DNA of 64,000 bases, taken from Heliopora coerulea (taxonomy: Eukaryota; Cnidaria; Anthozoa; Scleralcyonacea; Helioporidae). Positions 1-10,307 of this stretch are shown here, piece after piece (position 1 is the stretch's first letter; each line of letters opens with the position of its first letter). The DNA lies in NCBI GenBank assembly GCA_030142905.1, contig JASJOG010000017.1:868001-932000 (forward strand). The letters are read 5' to 3'. Both the position numbers and the translations under genes were made by a program. The notes under the pieces were generated by a model. That model was given only the letters and a program-made list of their open reading frames with translations, was not told the origin of the DNA and made no database searches.

Positions 1-160
1 TCATTTTCTCTCATGTTTCGTTTGCCAAGATTTCCAATTTAAGTTTAGAACCTCAGTCTAAACCAATGGCAGACAGTGGTTAAGCTGTCTGCAATAAATG
101 TATTGATCATATGAGAGATGAAGGTTCGTCTAACTCTGTCCTCAGAAAAACGATTTCTGA

Positions 161-233
161 GCCCCAGACAAGGATCGAACCCGCAACCTCCCGATGACCA
201 GCAAGACGCTCTAACAATTGAGCTATCAAGACT
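161..233 (-). pseudogene. tRNA-like sequence (left palindrome arm)
   Basis: On the minus strand there is an A-box-like TAGCTCAATTGTTAGAGC and a B-box-like GGTTCGATCC at the usual tRNA spacing. The anticodon stem pairs poorly and the acceptor stem is not convincing. It reads as a tRNA-derived (SINE-type) sequence rather than a working tRNA gene. Confidence 0.55.
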
Positions 234-461
234 CAGATGGTGAGCTAAGGTGCAATTTCGACATATGTGCGACCTGAGCGGAAGCCACTATATGTCAATA
301 TTGTGATCGATGAGATATATATTATGAATTGTGAGAGCTTGGAGATATTTCAAAATATATATCTCATCGATCACATTATTGACATATAGTGGCTTCCGTT
401 CAGATTGCACATTTGTTGAACTTAGCTCACCATCTGTCGAACACCTTAGCTCACCATCTGA

Positions 462-522
462 ATCTTGGTAGCTCAATGGTTAGAGCGTCTTACCGGTCAT
501 CAGAAAGATCCCCGTCTGGGGC
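462..522 (+). pseudogene. tRNA-like sequence (right palindrome arm)
   Basis: This is the opposite-strand partner of the tRNA-like segment at 161-233. The A-box-like TAGCTCAATGGTTAGAGC is kept, but about a dozen bases around the B box are missing. It cannot be a functional tRNA. Confidence 0.5.
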
Positions 523-635
523 ACAGAAATCGTTTTTCCGAGGATAGAACTTGACGAACCTTCATCTCTCATTCAAAATATCTCCAAGCTCTCGCAATCC
601 AAAATATATTCCCCCCGTATTGATACTATGTTTAC

Positions 636-1227
636 CTCTAATGAGCATGTACAAAAGTAGAACCAGTCTCGCCAAGGTACAAGGTTCAATATCGTTGAGC
701 GTAAACTTTACTTTCGTTTTGTGATCTGTTGGAAGGGAAGCACAAGTCATGGCGACATTTCTTAAGTCTCCAACCCCGAAAACCAACACGTGCAATGGAA
801 TTCCGTAGTCACATCCTTCGTTCTCTTCCAGATTTAGATAGTCAAAAGCTGGGTAGTTACCCCAGTAATATAGCACGTTCGCATTCCAAGATCTGGACAC
901 AGGACCCGAGACAATTCTTTCAGCAAGAAACTTGATTCTTTGTTCGACCGTCTTGCAACGACTCTTGTGTATCATCCAATCTTTTCTTTGACACTCGCGA
1001 TCACAATAATGAGCTTGATGACAAGCTGAGCAAACCTTGAGATTCGTTGACACCTTTCCACAAGAATTACAAGTCCTGGCAACAGCTGCAGCATCGCAGT
1101 CCGATTTGTGTCGCCATTGATCCCTTTCTTGGCACTTTTTGCTGCAGTATTTAGCCACTTCGCAACGACTGCACGAAACCTCAGTAGAACGTCTCTGGCA
1201 ACGCCAGCATTCGTTGAATCCTGGCAT
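636..1227 (-). CDS. MYND zinc-finger/DUF4470 protein, exon 1 only (gene runs off the left edge)
   Basis: Exon 1 of a gene transcribed leftward. ATG at 1227; donor AGAG|GTAAAC after 636, leaving 592 nt (197 codons plus one base). The product starts with two MYND zinc fingers: ligands C7, C10, C19, C22, C28, C32, H40, C44 and then C53, C56, C66, C69, C75, C79, H87, C91. About residues 110-197 match the DUF4470 type (VLVFGVGDLRN, LNDIEPCTLARL). MYND fingers usually bind proteins; the role of this family is not established. Reading past the donor adds only a short tail, so splicing to an exon left of base 1 is inferred. Exon length and phase equal those of the paralogue at 10308-19642. The pairing supports a tandem duplication. 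Confidence 0.85.
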
Positions 1228-2109
1228 TGTCTGCTCAGTAAGATTTTAGCGCTCGATAAATATCTTGAGTAATAAGACAACACACAAAGATTCTAACAAT
1301 TCATCACGTGACTCAGTTGATACTTACAACAATCTGATGTTCTTTCCTGGAATTTCTCATTTAATTTCATCCCTCTCAAAAATTTTTTTGTTTCTTACTT
1401 GCTTTTTTTTTTCCAGAATAGATTTTTATCAATTCGTAACTTCCAGATCCATAGTTTGTGGGAAAAATGCCTTGCTTCCAGGAATTGTCACGACACGTCT
1501 CTTCCTGCAAGAAACTTGCCCAAACATATCAAATTTGGCTTAAATCTTAATCTGATACCTTTTGTAAATATAATTACATATCAAATTTCATGAAGTGTTT
1601 TTCAAAGGAGGTCTATGATGTTTACGAAGAAGGTATTTGTTCCACTAGAGAATGGGTATAGTTCTACTGCAAATGCATACATTTGTACAGATAAAGCAAA
1701 TACACTAATTTACATGCTATAATTGTACTGTGGGTGCAAGTCAAAAAAGTGTCAAAATATTAGTAACAAAAATTCGGTACAATAGGGCAGACAGAATTCT
1801 TGACTGTTGCTATTAAACTTGATTTTAATTAATGTTTCTGATATTGTTGACCAATACAAGACAATAGATTGGGGTTTTCTTGTTTTCGTTTTTTTTATGC
1901 GGCTTTTTTTGTTTTGAACCGAAAAAAATCAAACCCATTTTGCTTTTTTGTCGATGATACCCTTTGACTTAAACAATATTAGTAGCAGTGCACAGGTTTT
2001 GTAAATTTTGTAGTTGCACTGTGGCCTAACTAAGAACGTGGGGGTAAGTAGGATAGATTACTTCACGGAAACTGTTCAAGGCGATACCAGACCGAGATTT
2101 TTGTTATAA
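1228..2109. other. 5' flank of the first MYND gene and intergenic DNA
   Basis: About 1228-1640 resembles the flank upstream of the second MYND gene (19643-20000), for example the shared CTGATGTT and GGAATT stretches, so promoter DNA appears to have been duplicated with the gene. No further gene is recognisable up to the LINE boundary near 2110. Confidence 0.5.
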
Positions 2110-4089
2110 GAAAATATATGGCTAAATGAAAGTATTAAGAAACTGAGCCACCATAGAGATTTCCTTAAAAAGAAAGCAATACAACTAAATTCACCTACCT
2201 ATTATGAAGCATACAAAAGATGTAAAAATCAGGTTACTTCACTTATTAGGGAAACTAAAGCATCATATTTTAAAATAAATTTAGAAAATTGCACAAATAA
2301 TAAAGATGGCTGGAAATACATTAACGAACTGCTCAATAGGAAATCACAAACCACGACTATTAAAGAAATTGAAGTTGATGAAAGAATAATTACAGGAAAT
2401 CAGAATATAGCCAATGAATTTAATAAATTCTGTTGCGAGATTGGGCCAAAACTTTGCGAGGACATACCACCAAAAAATATTGACCCTTTGCAATGGGTAT
2501 CACCTAGTGATAGGGAATTTTCTTTTAGACTAATATCTGAAAGTGAACTGATTAAGGTCTTAGAGAGGTTGAAATTATCTAAAGCATCTGGCCTGGATAA
2601 AATTACGAACAAATTACTAAAGGCAGCAGGACATACTGTTTGTGAAACTTTATTATATATTTTCAATTTAGTTCTAGCTACTGGTATATTCCGCGATGAT
2701 CTAAAAATAGCTAAAGTAACCCCTATTTATAAAGAGGGGGATAAAAAGAACTGTGGAAATTACAGACCTATTTCGGTTCTATCAGTTATTGCCAAAATCA
2801 TGGAAAAACTTATATACGACCAATTAAGTAAATTTTTGAATGATAACAATATTATCTCAAAACAACAATCAGGATTTCGTCAGTATCATTCCACAGAAAC
2901 GTCTTTATTGCAAACAACAGACAAATGGCTGATGAACATTGACAAGGGTTTAATTAATGGTGTATTGTTCCTCGACCTAAAAAAAGCGTTTGATACCGTA
3001 GATCATCAAATACTTTTATCTAAGCTTGAACTATATGGCGTAAAAAATCAGGCTCTTAGTCTGTTTAAATCATATTTAGATAACAGAATGCAAATCTGTA
3101 TACTAGAAGGTATAAAGTCAAAGCCAAGAAAAATTCAATGTGGTGTTCCACAAGGATCAAATTTAGGACCATTATTGTTTTCCCTCTACATTAATGACCT
3201 TCCTAACTGTCTTCAAAATACTCAAGCCTCGATGTTTGCAGATGATACCAACTTATCTAGTTCAGGAACTTCACCAACTGACATTGAAAACAAAATCAAT
3301 GCAGATCTACATAATGTCAATACTTGGCTAACAGCAAACAAATTGACTTTAAATATTAAAAAAACAGAGTTTATGCTAATAGCATCAAAAAAGAGACTAA
3401 GGCAATTCACTGAAACTCCAAATATTATAATTGGAAGGCATGCAATTAAGCTAGTAAAAAATAAGAAAGTATTAGGAATTATTCTTGATGAAGAGTTAAA
3501 ATGGAATGAACACAATGATGAACAGTGCAAAAAGATATCTAAATCTATTTGTTTATTAAGAAGATCAAAACAATATGTAAACCAAAATGCACTGATGAAT
3601 ATTTATAACTCACTAGTCCTACCTCATTTCACTTACTGTTCTACAGTATGGAATGATGGTGGTCGTACACACTTGAATAAGCTGTACAAATTGCAGAAAT
3701 GAGCTGCCCGTGTTATAACGGGATCTAGTTACGATGTTAGGTCAAAGGAAATTTTTGCTGATTTGGGATGGACTCCGATTGAAAACATTTTAAAGAAACG
3801 GGAAGTAAACATTACTTTTAAAGCACTACAAGGACAATTACCAGAATATATATCTGAAATGTTTAATATCAGAAATAATGCTATGTATCAACTAAGAAGC
3901 AACGATCGAAAACTTCACTTAAATAAACCTAATACAGATTTCATGAAAAAGTCCTTCTCATATAGGTCAGCGGCTGCATGGAACAAATTGCCTCGCGATA
4001 TAGTTTCTGAGTATCAAACTCTGTCTACGACAAGATTTAAAAATCTAATTGATCACTATTTCCAAAATTTAGAAAACAATAATCGATAA
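2110..4089 (+). pseudogene. reverse transcriptase ORF with one nonsense codon
   Basis: One frame stays open from 2110 to 4089 except for a TGA at 3700-3702, where related elements normally have Arg. Visible RT motifs in order: SGLDKITNKLL, YRPISVLSVIAKIMEKL, LFLDLKKAFDTVDH, CGVPQGSNLGPLLF and the catalytic FADD in SMFADDTNL. After the stop the frame continues with AARVITGSSY and a C-terminal region ending SAAAWNKLPRDI and an Asn-rich tail. The enzyme would reverse-transcribe its own RNA at a nicked target. With the endonuclease missing and a stop in the C-terminal part, it is not autonomous. The single lesion indicates a fairly young copy. Confidence 0.9.
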
Positions 4090-4422
4090 TGGCTCTAAGA
4101 TTGTCCAAGACATTTCAAGACGACACTTGTTTGAACTGCATGAATTTGGGCTTGTGTGGATTCTAAACACTTGTAGGATGTTAATTGTTAGTTATGCTTG
4201 TATATATTATTAATAATCGGTAGTTTGTAATATAGTTTATTGATAGGTTGTAAATAAAGTAGTTATTATAGGGTGAAGCTGATTAGTATGTTGGCTTCGC
4301 AACTTTTTGTAATTTAATAGATTTTTAGACCAAAGCACGGCCCATTGAAAAACAGCTTAGTGTGCTGAATGGCTACCGTGCATAAATAATCTTAAATAAA
4401 TAAATAAATAAATAAATACCTC
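2110..4422 (+). mobile_element. 5'-truncated non-LTR retrotransposon (CR1/L2-like)
   Basis: The copy begins inside the linker before the reverse transcriptase. The endonuclease domain is absent, as expected for 5' truncation. After the ORF stop at 4089 there is a 3' UTR ending in a (TAAA)n tail at about 4395-4420. No target-site duplication was identified. CR1/L2 clade placement is by motif style only; a tree of the RT domain would decide it. Confidence 0.85.
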
Positions 4423-4767
4423 ACTTCCGATGTGAAATGACGTTCAGTGTAAATCAGAAAAGATTGTCACGTAGAATATACGAGAAAATGTTTTTACAAC
4501 ATGAAACGGTTCTCAGTGATTAGACTAAGGCCCCTTTAAGAAATCTTAAGTAGGGACCCATCATGTCAAGGTACGTATTGTACACTAGGGTTGAGGGGCA
4601 TGTCAGGAAATGGACCTACTATGCACACGATATGCCGAGATTTGAGACAATGAGGATGAATTAAGCAGGCTTTTGTTGGCAACAAAGATAATTTTATTCC
4701 CAGAGCCAGTATTTAGGATTATCAATTTTTTTTGCTTATTCTCTCAATATTATTACCATAATTTTCC

Positions 4768-6640
4768 CCTCACCCACCGCGCGAAGCGCGGTGCGAGGGT
4801 ACTAATCTCGACGTGCGTGGAGTCCTGCTACACGCGTGGTGACTAGGGAGAAAAATTTTAGCTTTGTTTATGTATGTTTCTATATATTTATATATATACT
4901 AGAAATACGTGCATGCAAAAACCCCTCGCCCACCCTTCCAATATATCTCTCGAGAATCCAAGTAACAATGATAATTTTTCAAAATTCTCAAAAAGACAAG
5001 TCCTTCTGACTATAACTGAAAGAGGACATACAATAAAAAAAATCCGCACAGAATTTGGCCGCAAATAAACAATAATCCAAAATGGAAATTATTTTATATT
5101 TAAACTGCTTATAGTCATATTTACGTTTAAAATTTCAATTCTGCTTTACTAAAACAAAAAGTTCGGTGAGAATAACGTTCAACGGCTTTAACAAATGGTA
5201 AGATGTCCATCCTTACAATTAAATTATTAAACAACGAATGATAGGATCAATATCCTGAATTATTTGCGGGTTTATGGTAATTCGTGTCGTTTTCCAATTA
5301 GATTTCTCACTCATTTTGCCTTAAAGAAAGCTTGTTTTATTAGATGACTAGACTTTCCGTCTTAAAAGTTGGGCATTCTCATAGGTTATCAAACGGATAC
5401 CAGCATTACGGACAGGTCATGATTGAATATTTTTCTGACAATTTTTTGACTTAAAAAATTGATAAATTATACGTTATCTCAAAGTTGATTAAAAATGTCT
5501 TTAAGATGTGTTGTGGTAAGGATTTATGCTAAGTATTCGTCCGGAGGTACAAGACTTTGGTGACGAAGATGGAACGAATTACGAAACCGACGAAGTAAAC
5601 AAAGAAAACATGAACGAATCTTTATCGCTGACCAAAAATCGGAAAATACAAAACATAAAACAAAATACTATAAGGAAACCTTGTGCAAGTTTTGTCGAAA
5701 GAAGAACGAGAAAAGGGAAGTAAAAAACGTACTTTTTCCAAGGTAAAACGTCAATAAAAAAGAAAAATGGCGTACAACTAAGCATTCAGTGGCACCTCAA
5801 CACAAAGGGTTCAACGGTAAATTTACACAAAGACGACTTTAAACTTTCCTGAGAGGTTTTAAAATCCTGATAAAAGCATTACCAGTCGAATACGGTAAAG
5901 GTCATCATGCACAAATCACTCTCGAAGTGAGAAAGACTGAAGCGGACAATTGTTTTGCCGAAGGATAATTTGGTGACCAAAAAGAAGTACCTTTGGAGCG
6001 AGTTACCTGGTTGGTGTTTACCTTGCATTTTTGTTTCGAGCCAAAAATACATCCTAACGTCTTCAATGGGGAGACATTTCATAGGGAAAAATCCTGATTG
6101 AGGCAATGAAATCTTTTTGTGGAAAGCGGAGAGAGCATCCAAAGAATGTCATGGCCTGGACAACTCTTCTGGACGACGAGTGTTCTATCCCACTTCACAA
6201 ACAATTGACCATGAACGCTGTCCAGTTAAATACTGCAAAATGCTCAAAAGTAATCGTCGTACAGAGATGAATGAACCAGAATCTTCATTCTACTTTACCA
6301 ATAAACACCAGCAAAATCCAAGCGGTAATATTTCGTACAAGAAGTCTCCCTTTGGGAAGAATGAAGTCGGGAAGCTATTTTTGAAAGCTGCTCAAAACAA
6401 TTCCGTTCGCAAAACTTGTATTTTAAAGCTACTTGATTCAGACGTATCTGTGATTGTGCAGCTCAGGTAAGTGGTTTCCGGAACGTGAAAAGTCCCAAGA
6501 TTTATACTAATCGACATCTATTCAACTTCAGCGAAGAATGTCGTTTTAATACACTTAGTCGCTTAGCAAATGTCCTGACAGCAAGCGAGTTCTCTTACGT
6601 CTTTTGTTCATATAAATCAGATGGATATTCCAAGGAGGGC
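4768..6640 (+). mobile_element. Crypton-like element relic, copy A
   Basis: A conserved block at 4768-4860 (CTCACCCACCGCGCGAAGCG and following) recurs at 43391-43490. A second block at 4915-5060 recurs inverted at 45019-45230. The decayed recombinase reading frame follows at about 5800-6600. Cryptons are DNA transposons that use a tyrosine recombinase and lack TIRs. The outer boundaries here are approximate. Confidence 0.6.
5800..6600 (+). pseudogene. tyrosine recombinase (DUF3504/Crypton type) pseudogene
   Basis: Fragments in three frames line up with the Crypton-derived ZMYM2/QRICH1-type domain: VEYGKGHHAQ...VRKTEAD near 5885-5945, CPVKYCKMLKSNRR at about 6213-6252, SPFGKNEVGK at 6345-6375, NNSVRKTCILKLLDSDV at 6397-6450, and after a frameshift RNVKSPKIY around 6480-6510. 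In active family members the HxxR box carries the catalytic His and Arg; here the His is Asn. The Tyr nucleophile region survives only in the shifted frame. Stops and frameshifts make it a non-coding relic. Confidence 0.7.
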
Positions 6641-7090
6641 TTCAGAGGCCATGGCCCGCATAGCTAGAGCATTAATGAGGCATTCTAATAGACCAAATTC
6701 ACCGTTAATTGCTTCGTATTTAGTAAGGGTTGAAAAGCTCTTAATTCATCATTCTTGCATAATGAACGTGGAATTGGATAATCAAACTTATGTCTACTAC
6801 ATGCCATATCTATATGAAAAACATTGTCATGAGTTATCACTGTGATTGGGCAACCAAGCGGAAATCACAAACGGAGAATAAAGATAATAAGACGCCAAAC
6901 AAAGTGTTTCGTTTCAACCAGCAACATCATTAGAGTGATAAAAATATTTTTAGATTAGAATATATAGAGAGGTTAAACGGATTATATTATATGAAAAACG
7001 AGAAAATTAAATAAGAGAACGAAAAGTGAGGGGCAAGGTTAAATTATGTGCGAGAATTAGAGTAAAGAAAGAGGAAGAAGCAGAGCCGAT
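6641..7090. other. intergenic DNA, nothing recognised
   Basis: A-rich sequence with short unsupported reading frames. No gene, RNA or repeat structure was recognised. Confidence 0.5.
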
Positions 7091-7465
7091 TTATGCATTA
7101 AAAGAGGGCGTGGCCAGAAATAGAGGACACTGTTGCCGACAATTTCCCTTAAAAGACAATTTATGAAAAGAGAGAAAGATGTTACCTAAGATGGGTCGCA
7201 AGGGAGATCCCATGGCAACATTGTCAACTTGTTTAAAAACTGAGCCGTTAAAAATAAAATGGCCATTCTTAACTGAAAGACGTAAAAGCATAACAAAATG
7301 GTCACGAGTAAAATTGTGATAGTGAGTTGCGTTATTGAAAAGTCGATTGGCTAAAATGTTTGTGAATATTAACATCTGGAGAAAATTTGGTGTAACATCA
7401 AGTGGAAAAAAGTCCCAGAAGAACTGTAATAATTTATTAGGAAAACTATAGTTGTAGTGAGGCAA
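7091..7465 (-). pseudogene. Penelope-like element reverse transcriptase fragment
   Basis: The 124-residue frame contains the Penelope-type RT box VFKQVDNVAMGSPLRPILGN followed by IFLSFHK. It is preceded by DHFVMLLRLSVKNGHFIFNG, which matches the region just before the AMGSPLGP box in these elements. The YRDD box, the GIY-YIG endonuclease and the N-terminus are missing. It is a short, degraded fragment. Confidence 0.75.
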
Positions 7466-10307
7466 CTGTGATGTACCTCTTATAGACCATTAGTCTCCTG
7501 CACTTACTCCTACAAAATTTCAAAGTTTCTTCATCCTCTTCTCCGACCATTATTTTCCACTGGGGTTCAGATATATTAAGCTATACTTTCTCCTTTGCAT
7601 GTCCACAAATTAATTTCCACTAACATTAAATCTGATAACCGTGTCATGGCCATCAAGCCACTATTTTCCTCACCATTCGGGCGATTTTGCCAAGTGGTGG
7701 ACGCAAGGTTTAGCTGCTCCAAATACTTTAATTTATTGATTATATCAATCGCACATTTCAAATTGTGAGATGTTTTAAGAAATTTGTAGAATAAGAAGGT
7801 CAGTTTCGAAGAGTCAATTCTAGGCAGAAGAGCACGAAAACTGTTTGGGGTGGAGCAGTGACATACCCAGAATTTTCAATAAGTGGGATTGAACGTTATG
7901 TGAAGCAGCTCTCTAGGAAAGTCGGGCAAGCGCACCTAGAATATTTTGAAATTCGAAGTACGGAGCAAGCCATTTTGGAAATTTTTGTGACAAAAGATAT
8001 ACGTGCTGCTTGAGTTGGGGGAGAAAAAAAAAATCTAATTTATCTCTTACTTCCTTGAGTTGTCTTAATTATTTCAAAATAGTCTCTAAAATACACGACG
8101 TTAAGTCTTTTATAATGTTTGACCAAATTATCTTAATTATTGCTTGTGGCAGTGGAATACGGGATGCTAAATTGAAATTCAAGTGATTTAAAAAAAGCCT
8201 CTTGATATAGTGCGTTTGTCCTGTGCATACTCTTTAAAATAACGAATTTTGAAACACAATCTTATTTAAACACGATATAAAAGAAGTGGCACAAATTGTG
8301 CCACATTCGAACCTAACTTTAAAGGCTTTCGGTACAGTGGTAACGTGACGTATGATCTCGAATTATTAGCTAGATTTATATTACTCAGCAGGCTGTCTGT
8401 GGCTAGAGCCGGGTTAAAAAATGGACTTAGTTCGTGTCTCTTTCTTTATCTTTCGTTGGCCATAATTCGTCTTGTAGACGACCAATGCGTTACTGCCACT
8501 GAGGACACCGAAGGCTCGTAGGCTCGGGGAGCTTACTTCATACTTGATACATCAGGGCCATTGATTAGGCTTCTTTTTGCCTGAGGTTCTCACTGAGCGA
8601 AGTTGTGTGGTTAGCAAGGACTTTTCTGAGTTACTTCCTGCGAAGTACACCGATTTCACATAGAAGTGCCAGGGTTGTTAGCGATAAGCCTCCACCAAAA
8701 AGATGACGAGCGATTTCGGAACCGTTTCGATACAGATACTTGGAATTTCTAGCGTGAGCAAACACGTTTGACAAAACTTGTAGCTTCCCGATTTCATCAG
8801 TCCTGTAACACATTTTAGCTTTAGCGGTTGAGCCTTTCTTGTTGCGAATGTGCGAAAGACAGTTCGTAGTCATTGCTTCTCCGATTCAAATGGCTCATCT
8901 GCGACATTGAACGGACAACCCATACACACCACTTTTGTGAAATTCTGAAGCATTTCCCCCAGCTTACTTCTCATGGTCACAACATTCCCTAGCCCTCTGG
9001 GTAAACACTCAATAGAAGGCCTCGTTTAATTAATTTTACGAAAGGTAAAACTGCTTAGTTTTTCAACTTGATAATTTAGAACAATACAGCTACCTCATTA
9101 AGATACTTATTTTGAGATCCTATTTTTTCGACTGGGCCCTAATTTACTTTCTGGGGCCTGTACCCCAATGAAATTATTTCGGGTGCTGCCCCCGAGCATT
9201 CCAAATTCTACCCCTAATGAATAAGTTTTACAATCAATTGCAGTGGGTAAATGAACCTCTATAAATCACAAATTCGACTTCAAAAGACATTCAGAATATT
9301 GTTTTGGGAAATTGTACAGTGAGGGCAATTTACCATTGGGGTTTTTACCCTTGAAGCACACCGTTAGACTAACCCATACAGGGATTGGGATCTCACCGCC
9401 ACCACCTACTTTTATTGTCGTTCTGACGCCTGTGCTTTACTGTGTAAACAGCTTAAGAGTATTTACATTAATATATGTCGACACAAAGCTTTTGTTCCTC
9501 GACTTCTACATAATTTTATTTTGTACATATATTCAGCATCACTTGAATTTTGCTGCTAAACTCAATAGTTGGTTCCCTTTATTACCTCAGCTGAATACAA
9601 CTACTAGAATACTTTGCGGGGTTTTTTTAGTATTCATGCAAACAGTGGATTTCCAAAGCGAATGGAAAAACAACTAATCCGATTAACGTTACAATAGGCA
9701 TTCTGGTAGCTGTATTTAGCAGAAGAATGAAGGGAACCGGCTATTTGGAGAGTTACTGTAATAAGTTTTGTGTTCCTTGTGAACGACTCATCGAAACACC
9801 GGCCAAAGCCACTGCTTGGATAACATGACCGTCCCTGTAACTCTGGTACTCCAGGTTACTTAAGTGTCATTTGATTGGTTCAAATTTGCGCTTTGCTAAA
9901 TGCTGATACAAGGTCAATGCATGCTTTTGTAGAATTTACAAGAAGTCATAGATAAAAAGGAAAAAGTAGATTTTCTCCATAAAAATGATTTGTGGCAAGA
10001 TTCACGAGAGTAAAACAGAAATTCTACAGTTAAGAAGCAGGTTTCGCAAAGCAGAGATTTCAATTTAAATCACAACGTTTATCATCAATAATTTCTACTT
10101 TAACAATACCAAACAAAAAGTCACTTATGTGAAATAAATGTTATTCTTGTCACAGCTGTCCACATTAAACGAAAGACTTATCTTTGTTCATGAATAATCA
10201 AGTTAGAAAGTCTTTGCTCGGGCTAAATAAAAATATCTATGTCTCTCCTGGTTAATTACAATCATTCACAAACTCCCTTTCTTTTTGAAGTCAAACACAA
10301 ATTGCTC
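7466..10307. other. intergenic DNA, no gene recognised
   Basis: Contains only short frames without recognisable motifs, such as an 80-codon minus-strand frame at 8631-8873 and a 121-codon plus-strand frame at 9312-9677. The 3' UTR of the second MYND gene must lie just below 10308, but no clear polyadenylation signal was identified. Confidence 0.5.

Larger units (their letters stand above)
112..571. repeat. 460-bp imperfect palindrome with tRNA-like arms
   Basis: The outer arm beginning GAGAGATGAAGGTTCGTC at 112 returns as its reverse complement ending at 571. The inner arms at 280-323 and 355-399 pair around a centre near 340. Each half carries a tRNA-like segment, in opposite orientation. 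The loop at about 324-360 also resembles, in inverted form, the flank at 573-609. It lies in the intron just after the exon 1 donor of the MYND gene. It may be a foldback or MITE-like element, or an inverted SINE pair. Confidence 0.8.

Noticed and set aside
2400..2666. 88-codon minus-strand frame
   Set aside because: Antisense of the LINE reverse transcriptase.
8631..8873. 80-codon minus-strand frame
   Set aside because: No start context, domain or neighbour supports it.
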